Below, in pieces: positions 9,273 through 17,588 of a DNA stretch of 64,000 nt (position 1 is its first letter; every line of letters begins with the position of its first letter). The stretch is from Ruegeria spongiae (GTDB taxonomy: Bacteria > Pseudomonadota > Alphaproteobacteria > Rhodobacterales > Rhodobacteraceae), in NCBI RefSeq assembly GCF_023502395.1, contig NZ_JAMFMB010000005.1:62001-126000 (forward strand), written 5' to 3'. The translations under genes were made by a program, and so were the position numbers. The notes under the pieces were generated by a model. The model had not been told where the DNA came from and did not search any database. It saw only the letters and a list, made by a program, of their open reading frames with translations.

Positions 9273-9916
9273 GCGAGACGCCCATCCGCGTTCTGATCGT
9301 CGACGATCACCCGATGGTGGCCGAAGGCATCCAGTCGATCCTGGAAAGCTATGACGACATCGCCGTGGTCGGCACCCTGAACACCGGGCAGGAGGCGGTC
9401 GATCAGGCGCTGGCGCTGCAGCCGGACGTGATCCTGATGGACCTGAACATGCCCGGCGTGGGCGGCCTGAGCGCCACCGAGATCCTACTGGAGCGCGCGC
9501 CGACCATGCGCATCCTGATCCTGTCGATGCATGACAGTTCCGAATACATCTCCTCGGCGCTCAGCCACGGCGCGATGGGGTATATCCTCAAGGACGTACC
9601 GACGGATGAGATCAAACAGGCCATCGACGCGGTGATGCGGGGCGAGCGATACCTCTGCACCGGGGCCAGCGGCTCGCTGCAGCCCAAGAACGGTGAGACC
9701 CGCGAGGCGCTCACGGGACGCGAACAGACGATCCTGCTGCAACTGGCGCAGGGAAAGTCGAACAAAGAGGTCGCGATTGCACTCGACATCTCGGTGCGCA
9801 CGGTCGAGACCCACCGCAAGAACATCAAACGCAAGCTGGGCATTTCCTCGACCGCCGGCCTGACCCGCTATGCTTTGGAGCATGGGGTGTTGCAGGGGAC
9901 GGGCGGAAGGTTTTGA
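9269..9916 (+). CDS. LuxR/NarL-family response regulator
   Basis: This 215-residue regulator pairs with the upstream kinase through an ATGA overlap. The receiver domain has the acidic pocket VDDHP and phospho-acceptor Asp58 in LMDLNMPG, with the SMHDSSEYI and GYILKD positions following. The C-terminal helix-turn-helix reads LTGREQTILLQLAQGKSNKEVA with VRTVETHRKNI as recognition helix. It should bind DNA when phosphorylated; the dctP promoter in the divergent gap is the obvious target. Confidence 0.92.
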   Translation: MSETPIRVLIVDDHPMVAEGIQSILESYDDIAVVGTLNTGQEAVDQALALQPDVILMDLNMPGVGGLSATEILLERAPTMRILILSMHDSSEYISSALSHGAMGYILKDVPTDEIKQAIDAVMRGERYLCTGASGSLQPKNGETREALTGREQTILLQLAQGKSNKEVAIALDISVRTVETHRKNIKRKLGISSTAGLTRYALEHGVLQGTGGRF

Positions 9917-9977
9917 GACCGTAACAACACGCGGCTCTTGCCACGAAGCAGACACCTTTATTGGCTATGCCGCCCCC

Positions 9978-10373
9978 ATGTACCTGAGATTTGTATATGC
10001 AAGGCCAGTCAATAGCATGAGCGCGCGCGAGGGTTTCTTTCAGGCCGCAAGTGAAGTTGTCAACAATCCGCTTGCAGATGCCTTAATAGTTGCGCGAATT
10101 GACATGCTGCGAGAATGGTTTGCCGATCACCTCGAAGTTCCCAACCGCTTTTCCAGAAGTAGTTCGAAAGGGTACTACCTTAGAGAAACAAGAGGTTTGA
10201 GCTGGTTCAAGCCGACTGCAATCGAGCACATTTCAAAAGCATTTGAGTTGAAGAGCATCCTGGAAGAGTCTGGCTATGCAATTGACGTGCTGAAAGAAAA
10301 TCGCATCGGCTATGTGGTCTACGAAGACGAACACCAAATCATCGCGGAACCTTTCGCTGAAACATCAAAGTGA
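9978..10373 (+). CDS. Small hypothetical protein, unrecognised
   Basis: This 131-residue soluble protein opens MYLRFVYARPVNSMSAREGFF and has a lower GC content and more AT-ending codons than its neighbours. No signal peptide or membrane segment is visible. It has an aromatic middle (YYLRETRGLSWFKP) and an acidic C-terminal half that ends in strands (IGYVVYEDEHQIIAEPF). The ATG at 9978 gives a plausible N-terminus; the longer open frame from 9870 runs through the regulator gene. Codon use suggests recent acquisition. The 258 bp after it, up to the next stop codon at 10632, show no convincing gene. Confidence 0.5.
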   Translation: MYLRFVYARPVNSMSAREGFFQAASEVVNNPLADALIVARIDMLREWFADHLEVPNRFSRSSSKGYYLRETRGLSWFKPTAIEHISKAFELKSILEESGYAIDVLKENRIGYVVYEDEHQIIAEPFAETSK

Positions 10374-10631
10374 ACCGATAGGTGACGGAACATGCGCGTA
10401 CTGAGGGGCCGGTGCGTGGTTTTGAGAATGGGATGAAGCGTCGGGTACGCGCATTGCGCGGATCAAAGGCCGCCGCGCATCGCCGGGCCGCCCCCCGGCA
10501 CGGCGATTTGGCTGGCCACGCGCGCGACATGGAAGTTCTGCGGATTGGGCGGATAAAGTGCCCGGAAACTCACGTCAGATCGCCGCACCACGGCCCGCCG
10601 ATGCGCGGCTTGGCGCGACCTCCACAAAAGC

Positions 10632-11480
10632 TCAATCCAGCAACTGATCCTCGCGCCGCCCGGCCCGTTCGATATGGTGTGGCAACACGCGGCCATAGAG
10701 CTGCTTGGTGCGCTCCACCCCGCCGCATATGCCTTCGGTCTCGACAAAAGAGAAGATACCGACATAGCGCTTTCGCTCGCCCTCAACCCCGGTGACGCGG
10801 TGCAGCGAATGGCGGCCTCGGAAAATCTGCAGGTCACCGGGCTGTAGCTCCAGTTGACGCACACGCCGCCGGTCACCCTCCAACACCCGCGCGACACCGG
10901 CGAAATTCTCGTCCGTCGGGCTGCGCAGGCCCGGGACGTATTCGAACTCCCCACCCCCTTCGCCATTCTGGATCGCCAGTGTCACCGTGTAAGTGTTGGT
11001 GTCGAAATGCCAGGGGAACCCCTGCCCTTTCTCGACCACGTTCACGATCACATCCGCCAGCGGATCATCATAGCGAAAGAACCGCTCTTCGGGCTCGCCC
11101 AGCACCTCGCGGATGAAGGGCAGGAAACCGGGATCGTCATAAACCGTCCTGAGCGGACCGGTCTCGACAAAATTATCCGCCGGGACAAAGGCGTTGGAAC
11201 GTTCATAGAAGCGTCGCACCGGATGGGAGGCGGGCAATTGCGGGTCGTCCCGGGTGAAATAGGCATTGGTGCGGTTGAACGACCGATGCGCCGCAGGGGC
11301 TGCGCGTTCGGCCTCAGCCGCCAGCGCCGCGACGCCCGCCGCATGGGCAAAGCCCGGCAGAACGGCGCAGCCATCCTCGGCCAGGTCCTTCTGCAGGTCC
11401 GAAATCAGCCGCCGCAGCGCCTCGCTGCCCGGACAATCCAGCGGGTATCGGCCCAGATCCACGATCTCATGCAGGTCCAT
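10632..11480 (-). CDS. Mononuclear iron/2-oxoglutarate dioxygenase related to HalD/BesD halogenases
   Basis: The product is about 282 residues with a cupin-type (double-stranded beta-helix) core. The facial-triad HxD motif is clear in FPWHFDTNTYTVTL, the distal His lies in FRGRHSLHRVTG and the 2-oxoglutarate Arg in ERKRYVGIFSF. Free-amino-acid halogenases of the BesD/HalD type replace the Asp of HxD with Gly; here Asp is kept, so hydroxylation or another oxidation is more likely than halogenation. ATG at 11480 was chosen because GGAG sits six bases upstream; ATG at 11495 and the longer frame to 11600 are alternatives. It is divergent from the ilvB leader and its substrate is unknown. Confidence 0.72.
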   Translation of the reverse strand: MDLHEIVDLGRYPLDCPGSEALRRLISDLQKDLAEDGCAVLPGFAHAAGVAALAAEAERAAPAAHRSFNRTNAYFTRDDPQLPASHPVRRFYERSNAFVPADNFVETGPLRTVYDDPGFLPFIREVLGEPEERFFRYDDPLADVIVNVVEKGQGFPWHFDTNTYTVTLAIQNGEGGGEFEYVPGLRSPTDENFAGVARVLEGDRRRVRQLELQPGDLQIFRGRHSLHRVTGVEGERKRYVGIFSFVETEGICGGVERTKQLYGRVLPHHIERAGRREDQLLD

Positions 11481-11697
11481 CGCAGGCTCCATCATTGTCC
11501 CCGCCCCCAGACTGGCACCGCGACTCGCCCCGTTCTGGCCTGTTTCAGACAGCGAAATGACGGTTTTTGACGTAACCCCTGTGCGTTCGGGCACAGCCAA
11601 ACCGCCCTGATTGCACGAAATGTCCCAGAAAGAGCGCCGCGCGCAACAAAATGTCGAAAAACCGGTCGTGACGGCATGATTTTCATCTGATTGCCTG

Positions 11698-11726
11698 TTG
11701 ACGCCCCCCCGAAGCGCACATAATGT
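11698..11726 (+). promoter_or_regulatory. Sigma-70-type promoter of the ilvBN leader
   Basis: TTGACG at 11698-11703 and TAATGT at 11721-11726 are separated by exactly 17 bases. Transcription would start near 11733, about 23 bases before the leader-peptide ATG. Confidence 0.7.
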
Positions 11727-11755
11727 CCGATCGCAGCTAAAGGAGCCTCGGGATC

Positions 11756-11803
11756 ATGACGACCCTGGTAGTCATCGTAGGACACACGCGCATGGGCCGG
11801 TAA
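11756..11803 (+). CDS. ilvL: Branched-chain amino acid leader peptide (ilv attenuator)
   Basis: The 15-residue open frame MTTLVVIVGHTRMGR is preceded by AAAGGAG ten bases upstream. Five consecutive codons encode Leu-Val-Val-Ile-Val, the three amino acids made through acetolactate synthase. Scarcity of any of their charged tRNAs would stall the ribosome at 11765-11779. The frame ends 25 bases before a terminator. This is the classical arrangement of ribosome-mediated attenuation and explains control of the downstream ilvB and ilvN. Confidence 0.88.
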   Translation: MTTLVVIVGHTRMGR

Positions 11804-11828
11804 CGGTAGACCATAATCGAACCCATGC

Positions 11829-11855
11829 GCCTCCGAACCTTCGGGGGCTTTTTTT
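11829..11855 (+). terminator. ilvBN attenuator terminator hairpin
   Basis: A stem formed by GCCTCCGA and its near-complement (one G-T pair) is followed by seven T residues, immediately before the ilvB translation region. A competing perfect pairing is visible between GCGCATGGG at 11788-11796, inside the leader-peptide frame, and CCCATGCGC at 11822-11830, which overlaps the base of the terminator stem by two bases. Ribosome position over the first arm would decide which forms, although the small overlap leaves the exact antiterminator unresolved. Confidence 0.82.
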
Positions 11856-11905
11856 ATGCTGATGGAACAAATGCTGACACGGATGTCGCCAATGGAGCAA
11901 AGCAG

Positions 11906-13657
11906 ATGACACGTGAGATGACCGGCGCAAAGATGGTGGTTCAGGCCCTCAAGGATCAGGGCGTGGACACAGTATTCGGGTATCCCGGTGGCGCCGTGCT
12001 GCCGATCTATGACGAGATTTTCCTGCAGAACGACATCCGCCACATTCTGGTCCGCCACGAACAGGGCGCGGTGCATGCCGCCGAAGGCTATGCGCGCGCC
12101 ACCGGCAAGCCGGGCGTGGCGCTGGTGACCTCGGGTCCGGGCGCGACCAATGCGGTGACCGGGTTGACCGATGCGCTGATGGATTCGATCCCGATCATCG
12201 TTCTGACCGGTCAGGTCCCCACCTTCATGATCGGCTCGGATGCGTTTCAGGAGGCCGACACCGTCGGCATCACCCGCCCCTGCACCAAACACAACTGGCT
12301 GGTCAAGGACACCGACGCACTGTCGAAAACCATCCATGAGGCGTTTCATGTCGCCACCGCAGGCCGCCCTGGCCCGGTGCTGATCGACATCCCCAAGGAT
12401 GTGCAATTTGCCAACGGCACCTATACGCCGCCGAAACCGTCGGACTCGCATTACCAGCCCGCCGTCAAGGGTGACATGGAGGAGATCACCGAACTGGTCG
12501 CCGCCATCGAGACCGCCAAGAAGCCGGTCTTTTATACCGGCGGTGGCGTGATCAACTCGGGCAAGGCCGCCAGCCAGCTGTTGCGCGAACTGGTGGATGC
12601 CACCGGTTTCCCGATCACCTCGACGCTGATGGGTCTGGGGGCTTATCCGGCCTCGGGCGAGAACTGGATCGGAATGCTGGGCATGCATGGTCTTTACGAG
12701 GCCAACATGGCGATGCATGATTGCGACCTGATGATCAATATCGGGGCCCGTTTCGACGACCGGATCACCGGGCGCATCGACGCCTTCAGCCCGAACTCGA
12801 CAAAAGCGCATATCGATATCGACCCCTCGTCGATCAACAAGGTGATCCGGGTCGATATTCCCATTGTCGGTGACGTCGCCCATGTGCTGGAAGACATTCT
12901 GAAAGTCTGGAAATCGCGCGGGCGCAAGACCGAGAAAGCCTCGATCGCGCAATGGCAGAAGCAGATCAGCGATTGGCGCGCGGTCAATTGCCTTGCCTAT
13001 ACGAACAGCGAGACTTCGATCAAACCGCAATACGCGCTGGAACGGCTCGAGGCGCTGACCAAGGATCACGACCGCTACATCTGTACCGAAGTGGGCCAAC
13101 ACCAGATGTGGGCGGCGCAGTATCTGGGCTTTGAGGACCCCAATCGCTGGATGACCTCCGGGGGCCTGGGCACCATGGGCTATGGCTTCCCGGCCTCGGT
13201 GGGCGTGCAGATGGCACACCCGGATGCGCTGGTTATCAACGTGGCGGGCGAAGCGTCATGGCTGATGAACATGCAGGAAATGGGCACCGCCGTGCAGTAC
13301 CGCCTGCCGGTGAAACAGTTCATCCTGAACAACGAACGCCTGGGCATGGTGCGCCAGTGGCAGGAATTGCTGCATGGCGAGCGCTATTCCCATAGCTGGT
13401 CCGAGGCGCTGCCCGATTTCGTCAAGCTCGCCGAAGCCTTTGGCGCCAAAGGCATCATCTGCAAGGACCCCAAGGATCTGGACGACGCGATCATGGAGAT
13501 GATCAATTATGACGGTCCGGTGATCTTTGACTGTCTGGTGGAAAAGCACGAGAACTGCTTCCCGATGATCCCCTCGGGCAAGGCCCATAACGAGATGTTG
13601 CTGGGCGATGCCGAAACCCAAGGTGTGATCGACACCAAAGGGTCGGTTCTGGTGTAG
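11906..13657 (+). CDS. ilvB: Acetolactate synthase, large (catalytic) subunit
   Basis: This 583-residue thiamine-diphosphate enzyme condenses two pyruvates, or pyruvate and 2-oxobutyrate, in the first common step of valine, leucine and isoleucine synthesis. The order is typical: N-terminal binding domain with GYPGGAVLPIYD and the catalytic Glu52 in RHEQGAVHAAEGYAR, a central FAD/regulatory domain (YTGGGVINSGKA) and a C-terminal ThDP domain ending in NNERLGMVRQWQ. The metal-binding motif, usually GDGS or GDAS, reads GEAS here (Glu449). GGAG eight bases before 11906 fixes the start. Expression is controlled by the leader attenuator upstream, and the regulatory subunit follows. Confidence 0.95.
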   Translation: MTREMTGAKMVVQALKDQGVDTVFGYPGGAVLPIYDEIFLQNDIRHILVRHEQGAVHAAEGYARATGKPGVALVTSGPGATNAVTGLTDALMDSIPIIVLTGQVPTFMIGSDAFQEADTVGITRPCTKHNWLVKDTDALSKTIHEAFHVATAGRPGPVLIDIPKDVQFANGTYTPPKPSDSHYQPAVKGDMEEITELVAAIETAKKPVFYTGGGVINSGKAASQLLRELVDATGFPITSTLMGLGAYPASGENWIGMLGMHGLYEANMAMHDCDLMINIGARFDDRITGRIDAFSPNSTKAHIDIDPSSINKVIRVDIPIVGDVAHVLEDILKVWKSRGRKTEKASIAQWQKQISDWRAVNCLAYTNSETSIKPQYALERLEALTKDHDRYICTEVGQHQMWAAQYLGFEDPNRWMTSGGLGTMGYGFPASVGVQMAHPDALVINVAGEASWLMNMQEMGTAVQYRLPVKQFILNNERLGMVRQWQELLHGERYSHSWSEALPDFVKLAEAFGAKGIICKDPKDLDDAIMEMINYDGPVIFDCLVEKHENCFPMIPSGKAHNEMLLGDAETQGVIDTKGSVLV

Positions 13658-13658
13658 C

Positions 13659-13704
13659 CAAATTTCTTCGAAGAAATTTGCCAAGGATTTCTCGAAATCC
13701 CTTG
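13659..13704. repeat. Tandem hairpin pair between ilvB and ilvN
   Basis: A perfect inverted repeat with 11-bp arms (CAAATTTCTTC) spans 13659-13680. It is directly followed by a second one at 13682-13704 (CAAGGATTT with AAATCCCTTG, one bulged G). Both share a central TCGAA/TCGA core. They lie in the 74-bp gap between ilvB and ilvN and have no U tract, so an mRNA-stabilising or interspersed repeat role fits better than termination. Confidence 0.75.
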
Positions 13705-13731
13705 TTCGAAAGATGTAAGAAAGGGACGTAA

Positions 13732-14292
13732 ATGTCTGCCCTACATATCAAAAAAGGCTCCACCCGCCATTCGGCCTATAACCTGCGTCCGAATTTCTCG
13801 GATGTGCAGGAGCGCCATACCATCGCGGTGCTGGTGGAAAACGAACCCGGTGTGCTGGCCCGTGTGATCGGGTTGTTCTCGGGCCGCGGATATAACATCG
13901 AAAGCCTGACCGTTGCCGAGGTGGACCATGCCGGCCACCTGAGCCGCATCACCATCGTCACCACCGGCACCCCGCAGGTGATCGTGCAGATCAAGGCGCA
14001 GTTGGGCCGGATCGTCTCGGTCCACGACGTGCACGACCTGACCGTCGAAGGTGCCTCGGTCGAGCGGGAACTGGCCATGCTCAAGGTCGTGGCCAGCGGC
14101 GAAAAGCGGGTCGAAGCGCTGCGGCTGGCAGACATTTTTCGCGCCAGCGTGGTCGACAGCACATTGACCTCCTTTGTGTTCGAGATCACGGGCGCGCCGG
14201 ACAAGATCGACGCCTTCGCCGACCTGATGCGGCCGCTGGGCCTGTCCGAGGTCGCCCGCACCGGTGTCGCGGCGCTGATGCGCGGCGATTGA
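13732..14292 (+). CDS. ilvN: Acetolactate synthase, small (regulatory) subunit
   Basis: This 186-residue protein binds the IlvB catalytic subunit and confers valine feedback inhibition. The N-terminal ACT domain begins HTIAVLVENEPGVLARVIGLFSGRGYNIESLTV, and the C-terminal ALS_ss_C-like domain follows from about residue 100 (ELAMLKVVASGEKRVEALRLADIFRA). The N-terminal extension of about 28 residues is common in alphaproteobacteria. It is the last gene of the operon; a GC-rich stem at 14320-14341 downstream lacks a U tract and would be only a weak terminator. Confidence 0.95.
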   Translation: MSALHIKKGSTRHSAYNLRPNFSDVQERHTIAVLVENEPGVLARVIGLFSGRGYNIESLTVAEVDHAGHLSRITIVTTGTPQVIVQIKAQLGRIVSVHDVHDLTVEGASVERELAMLKVVASGEKRVEALRLADIFRASVVDSTLTSFVFEITGAPDKIDAFADLMRPLGLSEVARTGVAALMRGD

Positions 14293-14569
14293 GCCGTGCA
14301 ATCTACGGCAAAAGATGATCCCGCGCCCGACAGGGGGCGGGTTATGCCGCAGGCCTTCAATTTGCGATTAACGTGCATATCCCCAAAAATGTGCAGGTAT
14401 AATACCTCAAAATAGTTGATTTTTGACCGTTTGCAGCTAGGGTGCGCATCGTTGCGGCACCTCCACCGGTGCCGTTTTGTGTCATCGTTAGCCATTTCGG
14501 TCATCGGTCGGGTCATGGGCCCGATTTTCTGGTTCTGGCCAAACATCCCTTGCCGCGACCGGATCAGAA

Positions 14570-15340
14570 ATGCCAAGAACTCAACGGACCCCGACGCAAC
14601 TTCGTATGATATTCGGGGACAATCTGCGTCAATTGTCGCGAACCTACCCCTCGATCTCGGAACTGTCGCGCCAGTTGGGCATCAACCGGACACAGTTCAA
14701 CCGCTATCTCTCGGGCGAGAGCTTTCCCCGCCCCGATGTGCTGGACCGGATCTGCAGCTTCTTCGGCACCGATGCGCGCATACTGCTGCATCCGGTCGCG
14801 GCGATCTCACAGCCGGCGCCGCTGCCGGGCAGTGATTTCCTGCAGGATTACCTGACTCCGAAGCCCGGCGCGCTGAGAGAGGGCGCGCTGCCCTCCGGGC
14901 TCTATCAGGTCACCTGCCGCACCGGTGGCGAACCGGATGGTTACATTTCGACGCTGATCCTGATCTTCCGTCATGCTGACGGGGTCTTTGTGCGCGGCCA
15001 TGCAGCGCGGGGCGCCCACCGCCCCCGCCATGAGTTTCGCGGCTATGCCACTTGCCAGAAGGGCGGGCTCATGCTGGTGACCTCACAACGCGGTGCGCAA
15101 AACGCGGCCGCCACCTTTCTTACGCGCCTGGCGCAAATCGAAATGCCGGTCTGGACCGGCCACGTGCTGCACCACCCGGACGCCGCCATTTGCCAACGGG
15201 CTTTTCCGGTGATTTACGAGCATCTGGGCCGCGATCGAGCCCGTATCAAGCGCGCCGCGCGGCGTGTCGGCGCCCTCACCGGCGACCAGCTTTCAACGCT
15301 GGAGATCACACATCTGCGCGCGGATTACGCGCTCACCTGA
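14570..15340 (+). CDS. XRE-type helix-turn-helix regulator with unknown C-terminal domain
   Basis: This 256-residue DNA-binding protein has an N-terminal Cro/CI-type helix-turn-helix at about residues 12-65 ([36 protein letters not shown]). It is followed by a long C-terminal region of about 180 residues without a recognised motif, possibly a ligand- or protein-sensing domain. It stands alone behind a 277-bp gap after ilvN. Its stop overlaps the convergent DUF2189 gene by 16 bp. Its targets are not evident from the window. Confidence 0.8.
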   Translation: MPRTQRTPTQLRMIFGDNLRQLSRTYPSISELSRQLGINRTQFNRYLSGESFPRPDVLDRICSFFGTDARILLHPVAAISQPAPLPGSDFLQDYLTPKPGALREGALPSGLYQVTCRTGGEPDGYISTLILIFRHADGVFVRGHAARGAHRPRHEFRGYATCQKGGLMLVTSQRGAQNAAATFLTRLAQIEMPVWTGHVLHHPDAAICQRAFPVIYEHLGRDRARIKRAARRVGALTGDQLSTLEITHLRADYALT

Positions 15341-16128
15341 CCTTCTTTGTCTGCTACGGGCGCGTCATGCGAGATCGCGCTATAGAGATGCCAGCTGGCA
15401 TGACCCAGCATCGGCAGCACCAGAAACAGGCCCAGAAACCACGGGATCATCGCAACAAAGGTGATCAGGGCGATGAAACCTGCCCAGGGCAGCATCACCT
15501 TGGCATTGGCAACCACGTATTTGTAGCTTGCGATCATGGCCGAGACGAAATCCAGTTCCCGGTCCAGCAGCATCGGGATGGACAGGACCGTCAGCATATA
15601 GAGCAACAGCGAAATCAGCCCGCCGACAACCGTGCCCATCGCCAGCATGATCAGCCCGTTCAGGGTCAGGAACACCTCCATCGAGGATGAAATGTTGGTC
15701 ATCGTGGTCAGCCCCAGAAACAGGGCAAAGATCATGTGGCCGAGAAAGAACCAGAACAGGAACACCACAACGATAATGACACAGATCGAGGGCATCTGAC
15801 GGCGCCCCTGATCCAGCATGACCGAGAAGATCGCGCCGAATTCCAGCGGCTCGCCAGCTTCTATCCGGCGCGACACTTCGTAAAGTTCGACAACCGCAAA
15901 CGGCCCGAGCATGGGAAAGCTGATGGCCGCCAGAACCAGCCAGAAGGTGGTGCCGGTCTGCAAGGTGATCCAGACGATCAGCCAGCCGCCAAGCACAAAG
16001 AGCGCGGAAACGAGAACGCCGAAGAGTGGCGCCTTGCGATAATCCCGCAAGCCAAGACGCAACGCATTCCTGATCATTTCAAAATCTGCGGCCCGTAAGG
16101 ACGGCACGCCAAAAAGTCTCTCCACCAC
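15325..16128 (-). CDS. DUF2189 multi-pass membrane protein
   Basis: The product is about 267 residues with roughly six hydrophobic segments arranged in pairs and charged loops between them. DUF2189 proteins are integral membrane proteins sometimes described as cytochrome c oxidase-related, but the role is unproven. The GTG at 16128 is chosen because AAGGAGGAG lies just upstream with ideal spacing; the ATG at 16167 would add an Arg-rich, unlikely N-terminus. It is convergent with the HTH gene. Confidence 0.78.
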   Translation of the reverse strand: MVERLFGVPSLRAADFEMIRNALRLGLRDYRKAPLFGVLVSALFVLGGWLIVWITLQTGTTFWLVLAAISFPMLGPFAVVELYEVSRRIEAGEPLEFGAIFSVMLDQGRRQMPSICVIIVVVFLFWFFLGHMIFALFLGLTTMTNISSSMEVFLTLNGLIMLAMGTVVGGLISLLLYMLTVLSIPMLLDRELDFVSAMIASYKYVVANAKVMLPWAGFIALITFVAMIPWFLGLFLVLPMLGHASWHLYSAISHDAPVADKEGQVSA

Positions 16129-16366
16129 TCGTCTCCTCCTTGACCGGTTCTGTGCGGTTCTCCGCATTGAACTCTAATCACGCCATCCTGGTAAGGAAAG
16201 AAGCCTTGCACAATCGGCTCGCAACCGATGCCGGGGGACGGTCACATCTTCACAGCCGTTCGAAATGCGCTTTTTCCCGTGCGCAACACGCGAACGGGAG
16301 GAGTTTCGAAAAACTCATTGCATCCACATTGGGATCGTTAGTCCGCCGCGACCTCGGTAGCAAGCA

Positions 16367-17491
16367 TTAGTCGGCCTGCGCCTCGGCCCGGCTTTTGCCA
16401 GCGACGTCCATCGCAAGCGTGGCGGCCATGAACCCGTCAAGATCACCGTCCAGCACGCCCTTGGTGTCCGAGGTCTCGTGATTGGTGCGCAGGTCCTTGA
16501 CCATCTGGTAGGGCTGCAGCACGTAGGACCTGATCTGGTTGCCCCAGCCCGCGTCGCCCTTGGCCTCATGCGCCTCGTTGATGGCAGCGTTGCGGCGGTC
16601 GAGTTCCTGCTGGTAGAGCCGCGATTTCAGCGCCTTCATGGCAATGTCGCGGTTCTGGTGCTGGGATTTCTCGGATGAGGTCACCACGATGCCGGTCGGC
16701 ATGTGGGTGATCCTCACCGCCGAGTCGGTGGTGTTGACGTGCTGGCCCCCTGCCCCTGACGAGCGGTAGGTATCGACGCGGATATCGGCGGGGTTCACCT
16801 CGATCTCGATATTGTCGTCGACCACCGGGTAGACCCAGACCGAACTGAACGAGGTATGCCGCTTGGCGGCGGAATCGAAGGGCGAAATCCGCACCAGCCG
16901 ATGCACGCCGCTTTCAGATTTCAGCCAGCCATAGGCGTTGTGACCGGAGATCTTGTAGGCGGCGGATTTGATCCCCGCCTCTTCGCCCGCGCTTTCCGAT
17001 TGCAGTTCGACCTTGTAGCCCTTCTTCTCGGCCCAGCGGACATACATCCGCGCCAGCATCGAGGCCCAGTCGCAGCTTTCCGTACCGCCCGCACCCGAGT
17101 TGATCTCAAGGAAGGTGTCGTTGCCATCGGCCTCGCCATCCAGAAGCGCCTCAAGCTCTTTCTCGGCGGCCTTGGTCCGCAGCGCCTTCAGCGCCTCTTC
17201 GGCGTCGCTGACAACCTCGTCATCCTCTTCCATCTCGCCCAATTCGATCAATTCGACATTGTCGCTCATGTCGGTCTTGATCGATGTGTAGGTGTCCATG
17301 GCGTCGACCAGCATCTGGCGCTGGCGCATCAGTTTCTGCGCCGCCTCCGGGTCGTCCCACAGGTTCGGGTCCTCGACGCGGGCGTTGAATTCTTCCAGCC
17401 GGTGCGGCGCGGTCTCGTAATCCATCCGCTGGGCCAGCAGCTCCAGCGACTTTTCGATCTCGGCGACAATATTCTGCGTCTCGGCGCGCAT
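16367..17491 (-). CDS. prfB: Peptide chain release factor 2
   Basis: This 374-residue protein recognises UGA and UAA stop codons and triggers peptide release. The stop-codon-reading SPF tripeptide is in [12 protein letters not shown] and the catalytic GGQ in [22 protein letters not shown]. The reading frame is continuous from ATG, so the programmed +1 frameshift used by E. coli prfB is absent. It follows mrcA in the same direction 97 bp downstream, the usual gene order in Rhodobacteraceae. Confidence 0.96.
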   Translation of the reverse strand: MRAETQNIVAEIEKSLELLAQRMDYETAPHRLEEFNARVEDPNLWDDPEAAQKLMRQRQMLVDAMDTYTSIKTDMSDNVELIELGEMEEDDEVVSDAEEALKALRTKAAEKELEALLDGEADGNDTFLEINSGAGGTESCDWASMLARMYVRWAEKKGYKVELQSESAGEEAGIKSAAYKISGHNAYGWLKSESGVHRLVRISPFDSAAKRHTSFSSVWVYPVVDDNIEIEVNPADIRVDTYRSSGAGGQHVNTTDSAVRITHMPTGIVVTSSEKSQHQNRDIAMKALKSRLYQQELDRRNAAINEAHEAKGDAGWGNQIRSYVLQPYQMVKDLRTNHETSDTKGVLDGDLDGFMAATLAMDVAGKSRAEAQAD

Positions 17492-17588
17492 GGGGATGTC
17501 CTGACTTCACAAATGTGGCTTGCGTGATAGCAAGAGCCTGACCCCTCCACAAGACGGAGGGAGCACGCCCGCTGCTAAACCGGGAATC

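Noticed and set aside
10382-10795. Plus-strand 137-codon frame
   Set aside because: It runs into the antisense of the oxygenase gene, has an Arg/Pro-rich translation and no ribosome-binding site.
11703-11713. GCCCCCCCGAA could pair with the ilv terminator 3' arm
   Set aside because: It lies between the -35 and -10 elements of the promoter and so is not in the predicted transcript.
11492-13219. 575-codon minus-strand frame across ilvB
   Set aside because: It is the antisense shadow of ilvB and its leader; the translation is low-complexity and His/Arg-rich.
14320-14341. GC-rich stem after ilvN as an intrinsic terminator
   Set aside because: It contains a mismatch and is followed only by TTA, so the support is too weak for a separate feature.
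16367-17491. Possible programmed frameshift in prfB
   Set aside because: The frame is continuous from ATG to stop with no internal UGA, so no recoding is needed.
17531-17570. CCCTCC/GGAGGG stem between prfB and mrcA
   Set aside because: No T-tail on either strand; the genes look co-transcribed, so it was not called a terminator.
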